In this document: positions 22,579 to 32,799 of the stretch, in pieces
Position numbering within the stretch: position 1 is the stretch's first letter
How the letters are laid out: each line of letters starts with the position of its first letter
DNA from: Ophiura sarsii
Lineage: Eukaryota > Echinodermata > Ophiuroidea > Amphilepidida > Ophiuridae
Length of the DNA stretch: 64,000 nucleotides
Direction: 5' to 3'
Assembly (NCBI GenBank): GCA_035610835.1
Contig: CM069448.1
Coordinates: forward strand, 13,020,462-13,084,461
Position numbers and translations under genes: made by a program
The notes under the pieces: model-generated
The model's input: the letters and a program-made list of their open reading frames with translations, nothing else
What the model was told of the DNA's origin: nothing
Database searches by the model: none

Positions 22579-22925
22579 CCAGTTCTCTCTTTGCGTCCAA
22601 TAGCTAATAGTCTATGTGGTGAATCAATTATGATCGGAGAGTTGTTTCCACAACGAACCACCAACTTTGTTCCGTCTGACCATTTCATATCCATATAACT
22701 TAAATCCAACGTAAACCTGGAGAGTGGTGTGTGTGGGGGCAACCCCTTAAAACACGCTAATGGATCGCCATGATCTGCCGCCGCTGTAGATGCAGCCATT
22801 ACATGACCCTCAAACTCTTTCTTACACTCCAATAATAGCACCGCTCTTTCTGCGTCACTGAGCCCTTCTGCTACCTCCAGAAACTCTGGCATGGCTTCGA
22901 TGTCCGCTACCGTCGTCTCACCCAT
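22579..22925 (-). CDS. First coding exon of an unrecognised protein (possible start of the meteorin-like gene)
   Basis: Seen: an ATG-started frame of 115 codons on the minus strand, with balanced, non-repetitive composition and higher GC than its flanks. It ends at a strong donor (GG/GTAAGA) in phase 2. The protein starts MGETTVADIEAMPEFLEV, has an acidic helix-rich first half (LSDAERAVLLLECKKEFEG), then a beta-like half (LSYMDMKWSDGTKLVVRCG, SPIIIDSPHRLLAIG). There is no signal peptide or membrane segment. I do not recognise the family. Its phase fits the exon at 10500, and the three exons total 732 nt (243 codons plus stop) without interruption, but a chance fit is one in three. It could equally start a separate gene. 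A TATAA-like box (TTTTATAACC) lies 280 bp upstream. Confidence 0.6.
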
Positions 22926-24693
22926 GTTTACAGTAGCGATAAAAAGCTTTCCGTCAAAGTTGTTATTTTGTCCGTGACTTGATGACTTTCCAGCGACACA
23001 AGGGGCCGAGCTCCTGTCAGACTTGTTATTTTTTCTCGCGACTTGATGAGTTACAACTGACTATCACTTAATAGACGTACACACTGTCAGCTTAACTTTC
23101 AGATTGTGTTTAGAAGATCTGCCAGGACCATGTCTGGTAGAGCGATAGTAATAAATCAATTGCTTGGTTAATTAGTGCTGCAGACTCCCGCTGACACAGT
23201 ACTTTTATAACCAATGTTGAGTTTGATGGTACAGTGTGCGTGACGTGGGATGCGTATCGTCACATAGAATGTCTAAGAAGTTTCAGCAGAGATGTATGTC
23301 TGCTTGGTGACAGATCATAAACATCTTAAAACGTTGTCTCAATCACGTATAAATGCACTATACAGCAGAGCCGAGTCAGTCCATTAGCAAGAAGGGGTGA
23401 GAGTAATTCTTTTCATATTACAGGGCTAAAAACTACCACAACAGTGTTTCACTCTCCAATTTCTCACCAAAATTATGGGATAAAAATGTATACAGAGGAC
23501 AAATTATGATTTAATCCAATTTACATAGTGCTATGTAATAGGTCTTGTAGTACATATTTCCAATCCTTTACATATGCAATAACATTTATACAAGTAATAC
23601 TGATGCATTTTTAAGATATTGGATCTTTGCAGAAGCAATATTTAGTGCAGCACATCAAAAGCACATCTTTTTTCTTAAATCTTTGATTGAATGGAACAAA
23701 CTTGACCAAAATATTAAAGTCCCCCCCCCCTCCCATTTTAATATTTTATCAACTGTTTCAGTTGTAATTGTCCATTTTCAATTTTTCAATTTTTCTTTTA
23801 TTATATGCTGCATTAGATTCAAGAAATATGTTTTTATTATGTAATTTTTCGCGGTTTTATGTCAAATTTTAAATCACGGCCACAGTGAACAACGGCTGTT
23901 TTATGTCGACTTGTGTATCGTGAATAAATAAAGATTATGTAGGGGTGTATGAATGTATGTAAAATGATGGTGTGAGCCACGTTGTGACTGTGTGGAATGT
24001 TTTTTTCCAATATTAAAACAGTTGAACTCAAGAAAAACAACTAGACGCATGATTTATTGGACGATGCTTCTTCAAATTTTAATTTCACATTGTGAAGTAC
24101 CAGATCAGCTTCAGTTTCTGACTTCACAGAGCCAGTCTCATGTTTTTTTTAAAAATACCGCATTATGTGTAGCGCATTATTTACTAAAAATCCAATTCTC
24201 ATTTCGTATAGCCTTTTTTTCGGCCTAACAATCTGTAAGGTAAATACACGAGAGCATAAATTTCTTACACCGAAAACTAATGTTACATTTACATCCCCAC
24301 GTAATATAATGGTATAACCCAGGTGTAAATTGTCAGTCAGCTGTAAGTTGCATTGACCAATCAGATGCTAGTCGGTGACATATGGTACAAATATGGCTCG
24401 AGGGGTGTCATAATACAGCTGGCTTGTGATATCAATAGTTATGATATCATCTATAGCATTATGATATTATAATATGCAGCTAGGCAGTACTGTCACTGAG
24501 CTAGGATATAGTAGAAAAATGATATAGTCATTTGGATACATTGGTCTTAATGGGGTGGGACATATCATTGGGAAACTGAGATTGTAGTTGATTGACAGCA
24601 GCTGATTACTTTCTGGACAGATGGGATGGGAGAGTGTTACCAAGCTATAATTGGGCTAAGTTCTAGTTACATTAAAAGATTAACATATTATCC
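22926..24693. other. Upstream flank of the 22925 exon; no gene seen
   Basis: The first 450 bp (to about 23400) are somewhat GC-richer than the rest, with GACTTGATGA repeats and CGCGAC motifs, and could hold the promoter and 5' UTR. The remainder is AT-rich, with a 10-C run at 23721. No further exon was supported. Confidence 0.4.
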
Positions 24694-24937
24694 CTGTTCT
24701 GATGAAATTTTGTATCTCCATCTGGCCCTTCAGCATGTATAAAGTACTACTTCCTATGAATAACCTATGGTCTGTCCTTTAAACATGTTACAGGGTCACA
24801 AACATATCTGTCAAGACCTTGTAATTGCTCTTGCTCCCTGAATATGTCTAAAGTGCAACACTTCCTAATGTACCATTGGGCAGATTTACTTTATACATGC
24901 TAAAGGGCTGGAAAAACATACAGTTTTGACAGAACAG
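24694..24937. mobile_element. MITE, CTGTTCTGTCAAAACC family, copy 2
   Basis: Begins CTGTTCTGATGAAATTTTGT and continues ATCTGGCCCTTCAGCATGTA. It ends TTTATACATGCTAAAGGGC, GTTTTGACAGAACAG. Same layout as copy 1 at 9532, without insertions. Confidence 0.75.
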
Positions 24938-25034
24938 CAACAAAATGCAGCACCACATAAATAAACACTTTTCCAATCATGTAGATTTGTGCAATTAATT
25001 ACTTTTGGATTTTTTTGGAAGTAAACTTTTGACT

Positions 25035-25696
25035 TACAGGGTGAGTCAAAAAGACTGCAATAGTGGAAAGAAGCCATTTTGTTTTCAAAACTAAAAATTA
25101 TTTTAAAACTTTTTAAAAGTGGTAAGAATGATGTATTTAATCCTAACTTTGTGTGAAAAAAATGAAGTCGATCGCACTTTCCGTTTGCCTTTGGTGAACC
25201 TTTTGACCAGTGCACCCATTTCACACGTTTGTCCACGAGATACCCAAAATATGCATCAGATCGCAAATGTGTCTCTCATTCAAATTTGGAAACTTGAGTT
25301 CATTTGTGATGTTATTGGAATTTAATGCATCCTTTCTTGTTTACATGTGAGTTAGCATAATCAATCAATTATACCCATGCTATGAAAGCGTATAATGTTC
25401 TAAATTTCAATAAATAATTTTCCATTTTTTTTGTTGGCGGGATATTCAAATATGAAAATGCAATGTGCGCCATTTCAAATGAAAATCACTGAGCTCGTGG
25501 ACAAACAGGTAAATTTGGTTTGCAGCAAAGAGGGTCACCAAAGACAAACGAAAAATGCGATCGACTTCATTTTTTCACACAAAGTTAGGATTAAATACAT
25601 CATTCTTGCAACGTGTAAAAAGTTTTCAAATTCATTTTGGTTTTGAAAACAAAATGGCTTCTTTCCACTATTGCAGTCTTTTTGACTCACCCTGTA
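25035..25696. mobile_element. TIR element, TACAGGGTGAGTCAAAAA ends, copy 2
   Basis: TACAGGGTGAGTCAAAAAGA at the left and TCTTTTTGACTCACCCTGTA (near-inverse) at the right. The arms continue through CTGCAATAGTGGAAAGAAGC. It is a large inverted repeat of about 250 bp per arm around an AT-rich centre. Related to 8243-8809. No transposase. Confidence 0.9.
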
Positions 25697-25816
25697 TTCT
25701 TGTGTTTGTAAGATTTCAACTTTGTCTCATTGCTTTTTATGAAAAAGTAAATAACCACTCCGACAAAATGTTTAAAAAGATAAGGCAATGAAAGAAACAA
25801 ATGTGGTCTCCAGTAA

Positions 25817-26202
25817 CAGTGGCGTAGCTCAGGGGTGGGCAGGGGGGCAAATGCCCCCCCCCCGACGAAAAAACCCGATTTGTGCCCCCGCCCCCCACCA
25901 CCCTAAAAAAAAATAGGGGGTGAGAAAAAAAGGAAATAGGAAAAAATTGAGAAAAAAGACCGAGGTTATTAGCCAAATAGAAGGCAAAATTGTACTTGTA
26001 GTAAATTTACTATGCGATTTTTTGTGACTGAGCGATTTTTGTTGGACTGTGCAAAAAAATTTGACCTCACCCCCCCCCCCCCCCCCCCCCCACACTTACG
26101 TGAATTTCACGAGGTAAGTCACTAGAAAAAAAATTGGGGCAACCTTTTACGAACATTTTAGAAATCTTGCCCCCCCTGAAAAAAATCCTAGCTACGCCAC
26201 TG
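25817..26202. mobile_element. hAT-type MITE with 8-bp duplication TCCAGTAA
   Basis: Ends CAGTGGCGTAGCTC and TAGCTACGCCACTG. TCCAGTAA lies exactly on both sides (25809-25816, 26203-26210). The interior has long C runs (about 11 at 25853, about 20 at 26070) and G runs. CAGTGGCGTAGC ends with 8-bp duplications are typical of the hAT superfamily. Confidence 0.9.
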
Positions 26203-26210
26203 TCCAGTAA

Positions 26211-27774
26211 TGTTTTTGTAAATTTTCAAACCTTTAATTTATCAGACTTTAAAAAAATAATTTAAGCAAATATCAAATCAAATTTTTCGGGGGCAATTAA
26301 AGACCCTTCAAAAAACCGGGCCTAATAAATTATGACCACAAACTATCAGAAACAAGGTATTTAAAAAAAACTGGACGGGGGAGATACAAGACTTTTGAAA
26401 GTTCAAGAACAGACATTAACAAACAGCGTTGCTACTATGTTTCCTAACAATTTAACTCTAAGGGATTCGAAAGTGTTTTTGATATCAAATGAAAGGTCCC
26501 ATTTCTCATTACACTGATGATGCCCTTAAATCTAGAATAGGGTCAACAACCTTTAAGACGTATGGTTAACATTGATGAAGAAGTTGGATTGGGGTAATTA
26601 AAGTTGTATGGTGGACACCGAATCATTCAGAAATATTATAAGGACACATTGAGAAATAGGTTATGTAAAACTTTTTTTATGAAAGACTGGTACCTTCTGT
26701 TTAAAGTTTGAAAATGAAAATAGGCTTATCCATTTTATTTGCGGCGGTTTTAGACTTTGCTAAACATGCTCAGCATTATCACGGCATCAGTGCACGCAGT
26801 GTACGTATACAACACACTGACCCATCTGCAGGCCGTCAGCTACGCGGAAATCTCTGCACAACGCATGTATACCATACGCCAACATTTCCACCCTGAAAGT
26901 ACGTTGTGAAATTGCCGTTTTACCAGGTCGAGGGGTTGTTGCCATATCATTGGGCTAATCATATTGAAGAGTTCACCTTAGACTGTAACTCTCAGCCGCC
27001 CTCTTATGTCGCTATCTTGCAGGCTCCGATATTTGTACAGCTTTAGCGTCCGTACGGTAATATTGATGACTGGGGGATGTAGCCTAGGGTTCGCCATAAT
27101 CATTGGGCTAATTGCGAGACCAAGGCAACACGGAACAACGCCGTGGACTCAGTGACTCAGTATATTACTAAATCATATAATATAATACAAAATAGCATCC
27201 AAATAACTTAGTATATTACTAAATGGCATCCAAATAGCTGAAATAACTTACTGTGTCCTCTTACCTTCATATTATAACAATATCAATTACATTTTACAAC
27301 AAAATCGCTTCAGAAGATGGTTAATGCAAGTTATTAATATTAGCAAATGCCGCGAATTTTAGGGGTTTGTGAAAAGGTTACGACTTAGAAACGTCGTTTC
27401 AAATGACGGGGTCGCTAATCTCCCCCGTCAAAAAATGCCATTGGGTCCATAAAGCTATATTTTGCTTCCAAACCGATAGCATTTAGGCAACACTGGTTTG
27501 GTACCATGCCAGGTGTGCCAGGCGTAAACGTGATCTAAAGGCATTTTAATTGCTAGGTTATTCCTGGCAACCTAAACATCAACAATATGGTGTCGTCACG
27601 CATATCAATGTTTGTTTAAGCGCATCGTTTGAACATTTAACATTATAGTCATGTTTGTTAACCACTGGGGTATTAAGGGTGTCATACAAGCAAGCATTTT
27701 TCCCAGAATCATGAATTTGCTTCCTAAAAAAGGACTAAAGCTGTGCTTCTTAATGGTGCGGGACAGGGTAGCAT
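26211..27774. other. No gene seen
   Basis: About 1.5 kb without transposon ends. A 62-codon frame at 26708 begins with a hydrophobic leader-like stretch but has no other support. Around 26930-27120 GC rises, and CATTGGGCTAAT is repeated at 26949 and 27097. Confidence 0.4.
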
Positions 27775-28286
27775 CCCGGGGTCAGTGAACATACCAAGCG
27801 GGTACACATGCGCGTCCAAGGACCTCTGAAACGGACCCTAAATGGCGTAAACCAGAACACTATTTTGATACCCCTAAATGAAGTAACACATACAAACCCT
27901 ACCCTAAACGGCGTTACCGACACTCAATAATGCTCAGTTATGTGGTGCTTTGTTTACATCGAAATTGGGGAAGCCTTGAAAAATCACTAGCATCTTTTTT
28001 GATATATATACCAGGGATATACAATTAAAGAAGGAAAATATTGAAGATTTTTTTCAATATTTTGCATGTTTATTGAAAAAATCACACATATACAACAATT
28101 AGTACCCCTAAATGTCGATACCTCGATGCTGTAATGGATATCCTAAAGTGCGATGCCCCCTAAAAAGTACCCCTTTTTCAGAAAGACGTCGATGACGTCG
28201 TGTGGTGAAATCTGGACCCTTTTCGGATGTTTTTTTTGGACGCGGATGAGTACCTGCTTGGTATGTTCACCGACCCCCCCCCCGGG
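27775..28286. mobile_element. CCCGGG-ended element, copy 2 (8-bp duplication GGTAGCAT)
   Basis: Begins CCCGGGGTCAGTGAACATAC and ends GTATGTTCACCGACC, C run, CCCGGG. The inner arms ACCAAGCGGGTAC and GTACCTGCTTGGT pair. GGTAGCAT stands on both sides (27767-27774, 28287-28294). The interior has repeated CCCTAAATG-type units. Same family by its ends, though the body differs from copy 1. Confidence 0.85.
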
Positions 28287-28294
28287 GGTAGCAT

Positions 28295-28840
28295 GGTGTA
28301 CTGTCATCAAGACCACAGCAGTGCCGCCTGGCACTATCTCACCACAGAGGGAGAGAGAGATTTTCATTTAAACAAATCTTTAAAACAAAATAATTTCAAT
28401 CAACTTTTTCCTTTCTTAATGAGTTTAGTTATTTTGAAATGCAGTTCTTTCTTAAATGCTAACAGATACTACTATTGATCTGCATAGTTACTATTTGTTA
28501 TCCAATAAAGATAGCAATACTTTATTTTCTACTAAAGATACCCAATATTTTACTATTTACAGAGGATACTGATTATTTGCTTATCATAAGGCATGATATT
28601 CATATAAAGTGAACAAATCTGAAGTTCCATTAAAAATTAAACGGACTATTGTGCTAAAATGCCTAAAATGTAAGCAAATTTAGGCACAAAATATCTACAT
28701 TGGAGACTAAAAATATCTACTTTCAGATTAAAAAAACCAACAACTCATGCCTGCTTATTGAAGAAAGCAAATATAAAATATTTACTGAAGATGACATGAA
28801 TATAATTTTAAAAAAATATATGATATCTACCGAAGATTTT
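28295..28840. other. No gene seen
   Basis: AT-rich DNA into which diverged copies of the CTACTGAAGATA satellite unit start to appear after about 28510. Confidence 0.4.
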
Positions 28841-29081
28841 AAATATTTGCTATCTACTGAAGATACTGATTCCTATTTGCTATCTACTGAAGATAACAAC
28901 AATTTGCTTAAGATAGCAAAAATTAAATGTCTACTGAAGATGTCACAAAAATGGTAAATAGTTGCTCTACTGAAGACTGAAATTAATTACTATCTATTGA
29001 GGATTGTAACCAAGCCTGGAAATACCACCTGCCCATAGTGTGTAATTTTTGCGCCATGGGGGTGAAGATGCAAAAGTACTG

Positions 29082-29301
29082 CACACAGAAAACACTATGT
29101 AAAAAAAATACACAAATTATGTAAAAAATACACAATCTGTGTAAAAATAGAACTCCATAATACTATGTAAACAGTTGTGTTAAGCTTTTGCATAGGAATT
29201 TACACAAGCTTGGGTATATATTACATGTTTTATGTAAACTCTTACATAATAATTATGGAGTTCTATATTTACATAATTCTTTACATAGTGTTTTCTGTGT
29301 G
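29082..29301. mobile_element. TIR element, CACACAGAAAACACTATGTA ends
   Basis: CACACAGAAAACACTATGTA at the left and TACATAGTGTTTTCTGTGTG at the right are perfect inverses. Inner AGAACTCCATAAT and ATTATGGAGTTCT continue the symmetry. 220 bp, non-coding, lying between scattered and dense parts of the satellite. Confidence 0.85.
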
Positions 29302-29439
29302 ATGGGGTAAAATGTTCAAACTCACAGTGTAAGTGAGTTATACTGGCTGGTGGAATTTCTGTTGGGCAGGTATTTTTGTAAGTTACCTGCCTGACTGGCT
29401 GGTTGAAATAAATCTGTAGTTCCAGTACTGATTGAAATC

Positions 29440-30230
29440 ATTTGCTATCTACGTAAGATTGAAATTATTTGCTATCTACTAAATATTGCAATTTATACTT
29501 ACTATCTATTGAAGATTGCAATTATTTGCTATCTTTATACAATTGAAATTATTTGCTATCTACCGAAGATTGAAATTATTTGGTATCTACTGAAGATTGA
29601 AATTATTTGCTATGTACTGAAGACTGAAATTATTTGCTATCTACCAAAGATTGAAACTATATGCTATCTACTGAAGATTGCAATTATTGCTATTTACAGA
29701 AGATGCCAACTGTTTGCTATCTACAGATGATACCAACTATTTGCTATCTACAGAATATACCAACTATTTGCTATCTACTGAATATACCAACTATTTGCTA
29801 TCTAGAGAAGATAACAACTGTTTGCTATCTACAGAAGATAACAACAATTTACTATCTACAGAAGATAACAACTGTTTGCTATCTACTGAATATACCAACT
29901 ATTTGCTATCTACTGAATATACCAACTATTTGCTATCTACAGAAGATAACAACTGTTTGCTATCTAAAGAAGATAACAACTGTTTGCTATCTACAGAAGA
30001 TAACAACAATTTACTATCTACAGAAGATAACAACTGTTTGCTATCTACAGAAGATAACAACTATTTACTATCTACAGAAGATAACAACTGTTTGCTATCT
30101 ACAGAACTAGAAGATAACAACTATTTACTATCTACAGAAGATAACAACTGTTTGCTATCTACAGAAGATAACAACTATTTGCTAATTTGACAAATAGTTG
30201 CTATCTACTGAAGATTAAAATTACTTCTAT
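29440..30230 (+). repeat. 27-bp minisatellite (hairpin-core satellite, array A)
   Basis: About 28 tandem units of 27 bp built on TTTGCTATCTACAGAAGATA plus ACAACTG or CCAACTA. Looser copies extend to about 28840 and 30370. Because 27 is a multiple of three, overlapping open frames of up to 170 codons arise; they are not genes. The core CTATCTACTGAAGATAG is a 6-bp stem around a 5-base loop. Confidence 0.9.
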
Positions 30231-30370
30231 TTACTGAGGATTGTAATTATTGTAATTATTTGCTATCTCCGTGAAGATGGACATTTTTTTGCTATTGCAA
30301 CTATTTGCTACATGTATCTATTGATTATTTCAATTATTTCAAATCATTGCGGTCTACTGAAGAAGGAAAC

Positions 30371-30850
30371 TATTAGCTTTCTATACTAAAATAAGAAGTA
30401 GGACTTTTGCAGTGTGTGTGTAGGATTTCCCTGGTTGGACCGGGCTCTCCGTTCCCTAAAATGACCTCACACCATTTTCCTGATTATCTGCTTCTAAAAC
30501 ATGCGGTCTATATACAATATTAACATAAAATCTGGCCATAATCAAGGTAGATTTTTGTTTAAACAGATTTCTAACAAATATTGCTGGACATATGTGTGGG
30601 TAGCTTGCAAAAGAAATTTCTGTTTTCGTACTAATTTGGTGTTAATTCCCCGACTGTCGCCTTAAAATTGGATCGATATTAAGTAAAACTCCTTAAAGGG
30701 GCGTTGAGAGATTTCACAAAAAATGAAATTCAATATTTTCACACACGGCTGTTTGACAGTCCGATTTATTATGACGCCATCTTAACGTTTCTTAATACTT
30801 TCGATAGTTTGATTATCACGCAAACCAGTTGAGTGCATGTACTATGTACG
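30371..30850. other. No gene seen
   Basis: Spacer between the satellite and the duplication block. CTTAAAGGGGCGTTGAGAGA at 30693 resembles TTAAAGGGGCTTTGAGAGAT at 10216, so a dispersed repeat of unknown kind begins here. Confidence 0.4.
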
Positions 30851-30853
30851 CGT

Positions 30854-31058
30854 CCTATATCTCAACGTGCAATTATGCGCAAGCCGCAAATCTAAGCACC
30901 ATTTACACTTATTTTTTTCTCGTTTGGCCTCTCTCTAGAGTCTCTTATTTAACGTTGGATAAGCGGGAAATCTTATTATTCATACACTAAATACAAAAAA
31001 TTCTTGTGCATAAGATGCCATCATTTTCGTATCCGGGCCTCCAATATTTGGTTTGTAT
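30854..31058 (+). repeat. Duplicated segment D, copy 1
   Basis: A 205-bp block repeated at 31705. Marks: CCTATATCTCAACGTGCAAT, TCTAAGCACCATTTACACT, GCCTCTCTCTAGAGTCTC, CCTCCAATATTTGGTTTGTA. Copy 1 is followed directly by a TTAA element. Confidence 0.85.
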
Positions 31059-31059
31059 G

Positions 31060-31341
31060 TTAACCCTAACCCCGGTTTAGGATTTTTGACCGGGATCACA
31101 ATTTTCGAGGAAAAAACACCAACTAAATCTCCGGGAACCTGCCGGGATTCGATCCGGGGACCCTCCGTTCTCAAGCCCCACCTTCCCACCACTAAGCCAC
31201 GGCCCTCAGCTACACATTCGTGCAGTATACTGCACTCATTATATAGGCTCGGTTGACTACGTCATCGAAAACCGACGGCGCATGCGTTTGGAGAGGGACT
31301 TTGGATTAGCATTTTTTAGCACTCAGGGGGGTTAGGGTTAA
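31060..31341 (-). mobile_element. TTAA-bounded tRNA-related element with telomere-like ends, tandem copy 1
   Basis: Begins TTAACCCTAACCCCGG and ends GGGGGGTTAGGGTTAA. On the minus strand: the A box GTGGCTTAGTGGTGGG, then a tRNA-like middle, then the B box CCGGATCGAATCCCGGC. 282 bp. Copy 2 follows after a 32-bp A/T-run spacer. Confidence 0.75.
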
Positions 31342-31373
31342 TAGAACACAAAAAAAAACTTTTTTTTTTTTAC

Positions 31374-31656
31374 CATAACCCTAACCCTGGTTTAGGATTT
31401 TTGACCGGGATCACAATTTTCGAGGAAAAAACACCAACTAAATCTCCGGGAACCTGCCGGGATTCGATCCGGGGACCCTCCGTTCTCAAGCCCCACCTTC
31501 CCACCACTAAGCCACGGCCCTCAGCTACACATTCGTGCAGTATACTGCACTCATTATATAGGCTCGGTTGACTACGTCATCGAAAACCGACGGCGCATGC
31601 GTTTGGAGAGGGACTTTGGATTAGCATTTTTTAGCACTCAGGGGGGTTAGGGTTAA
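31374..31656 (-). mobile_element. TTAA-bounded tRNA-related element, tandem copy 2
   Basis: Nearly identical to 31060-31341 over its whole length, with the left end reading ATAACCCTAACCCTGG and the right end GGGGGGTTAGGGTTAA. The near identity points to a recent duplication, not two independent insertions. Confidence 0.75.
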
Positions 31657-31704
31657 CATTATTTTGGTAACATCGTTTTCAAGTTTGCTTACGAAACAGC
31701 AGTT

Positions 31705-31910
31705 CCCTATATCTCAACGTGCAATCATGCGCAGCTCCGTAAATCTAAGCACCATTTACACTGATTTTTTCCCCATTTGGCCTCTCTCTAGAGTCTCTTA
31801 TTTAACGTTGGACAAGCGGGAAATCTTATTATTCATACACTAAATACAACAAATTCTTGTGCATAAGATGCTTGCATTTTCATATCCGGGCCTCCAATAT
31901 TTGGTTTGTA
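31705..31910 (+). repeat. Duplicated segment D, copy 2
   Basis: Second copy of 30854-31058, with about 5% differences. It continues into ATTTCACATTTTACTGC where copy 1 is interrupted by the TTAA element. Confidence 0.85.
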
Positions 31911-32020
31911 ATTTCACATTTTACTGCTCACACCGTGTGTTTCTTTTAGTATTCGTCATTTGGATTCTCAAAATGGATGCCAGTAACACACAGGCAGCAG
32001 GTATAGGACTAGTACAAAAA

Positions 32021-32465
32021 TGTGCCCCCCGATTTGCTTTTTGGTATATTATATCACATTTTAACTTACGTTCGCGTTGAAACCGCAACCAAAAAAGTCT
32101 TTTTTAGAGCGCGCCAGGCTCAAAAAGCTGAATATCCTAATATGTGCCCCCCCCCATTTGCTTTTTGGGATATTATATCACATTTTGAGTTAAGTATAAT
32201 GTTTTTTTATCGAACTGGTCAATCTGCGACATATTTGGCGGAATAACTTACGTTCGCTTTAAAACCGCAACCAAAAAAGTCTTTTTTAGAGCGCTTTAGG
32301 CTAAAAAAGCTGAATATCCTAATATGTGCCCCCCCGATTTGCTTTTTGGGATATTATATCACATTTTGAGTTACGTATAATGTTTTTTTATCGAACTGGT
32401 CAATCTGCGACATATTTGGCGGAAAAAACTCTTTTTCACAGCTTTCTAGGCTAAAAAGGCTGAAT
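32021..32465 (+). repeat. About 192-bp tandem repeat, 2.3 copies
   Basis: TGTGCCCCCC followed by ATTTGCTTTTTGG recurs at 32021, 32143 and 32335. Each unit carries GATATTATATCACATTTT, ACCGCAACCAAAAAAGTC and AGCTGAATATCCTAATATG. The first unit lacks about 70 bp (TATCGAACTGGTCAATCTGC). Confidence 0.85.
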
Positions 32466-32469
32466 ATCT

Positions 32470-32793
32470 GGATTTGGCCTAGGCCGGAGCTGGATTATCG
32501 GTTAGCCCTACCATTTCAATGCTAGAGAAGTTTTAGTCGTCAAATATGTTTGCGTTTCACTGATTCGTCATAATAATGTTATACGTAACTATAAATCTGA
32601 TATCGCATCCAAATAAAAATAATATGAGCACAATTTTGGATTTGGCCTAGGCCGGAGCTGGAATATCGGTTATCCCTACCATTTCAACGCGAGAGAAATT
32701 TTAGACGTCAAATATGTTTCCGTTTCACCGATTCGTCATAATAATGTTGTACGTAACTAACAATCTGATATTGCATCCAAATAAAAGTAATAC
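32470..32793 (+). repeat. 168-bp tandem repeat, 2 copies
   Basis: GGATTTGGCCTAGGCCGGAG begins units at 32470 and 32638. Both continue CCCTACCATTTCAA, GTCAAATATGTTT, TTCGTCATAATAATGTT and GCATCCAAATAAAA. Confidence 0.9.
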
Positions 32794-32799
32794 AATAAC

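Noticed and set aside
26708..26896. 62-codon frame starting with a hydrophobic, signal-like stretch
   Set aside because: No cysteine pattern, cleavage-site context, splice partner or known family. One such frame is expected by chance in a window of this size.
29678..30190. 170-codon open frame with repeated LLSTEDNN
   Set aside because: It is a by-product of a 27-bp minisatellite whose period is a multiple of three. All three plus-strand frames are partly open, and there is no start context, splice site or conserved domain.
28840..30370. CRISPR-like array
   Set aside because: Units are directly tandem without unique spacers, and the context is a eukaryotic genome.
31326..31341. True telomere or interstitial telomeric array (TTAGGG motifs at 11257, 17080, 31326, 31641, 63665)
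   Set aside because: Each site has only two or fewer full repeats and sits at the end of a discrete element, so it is better read as a terminal motif.
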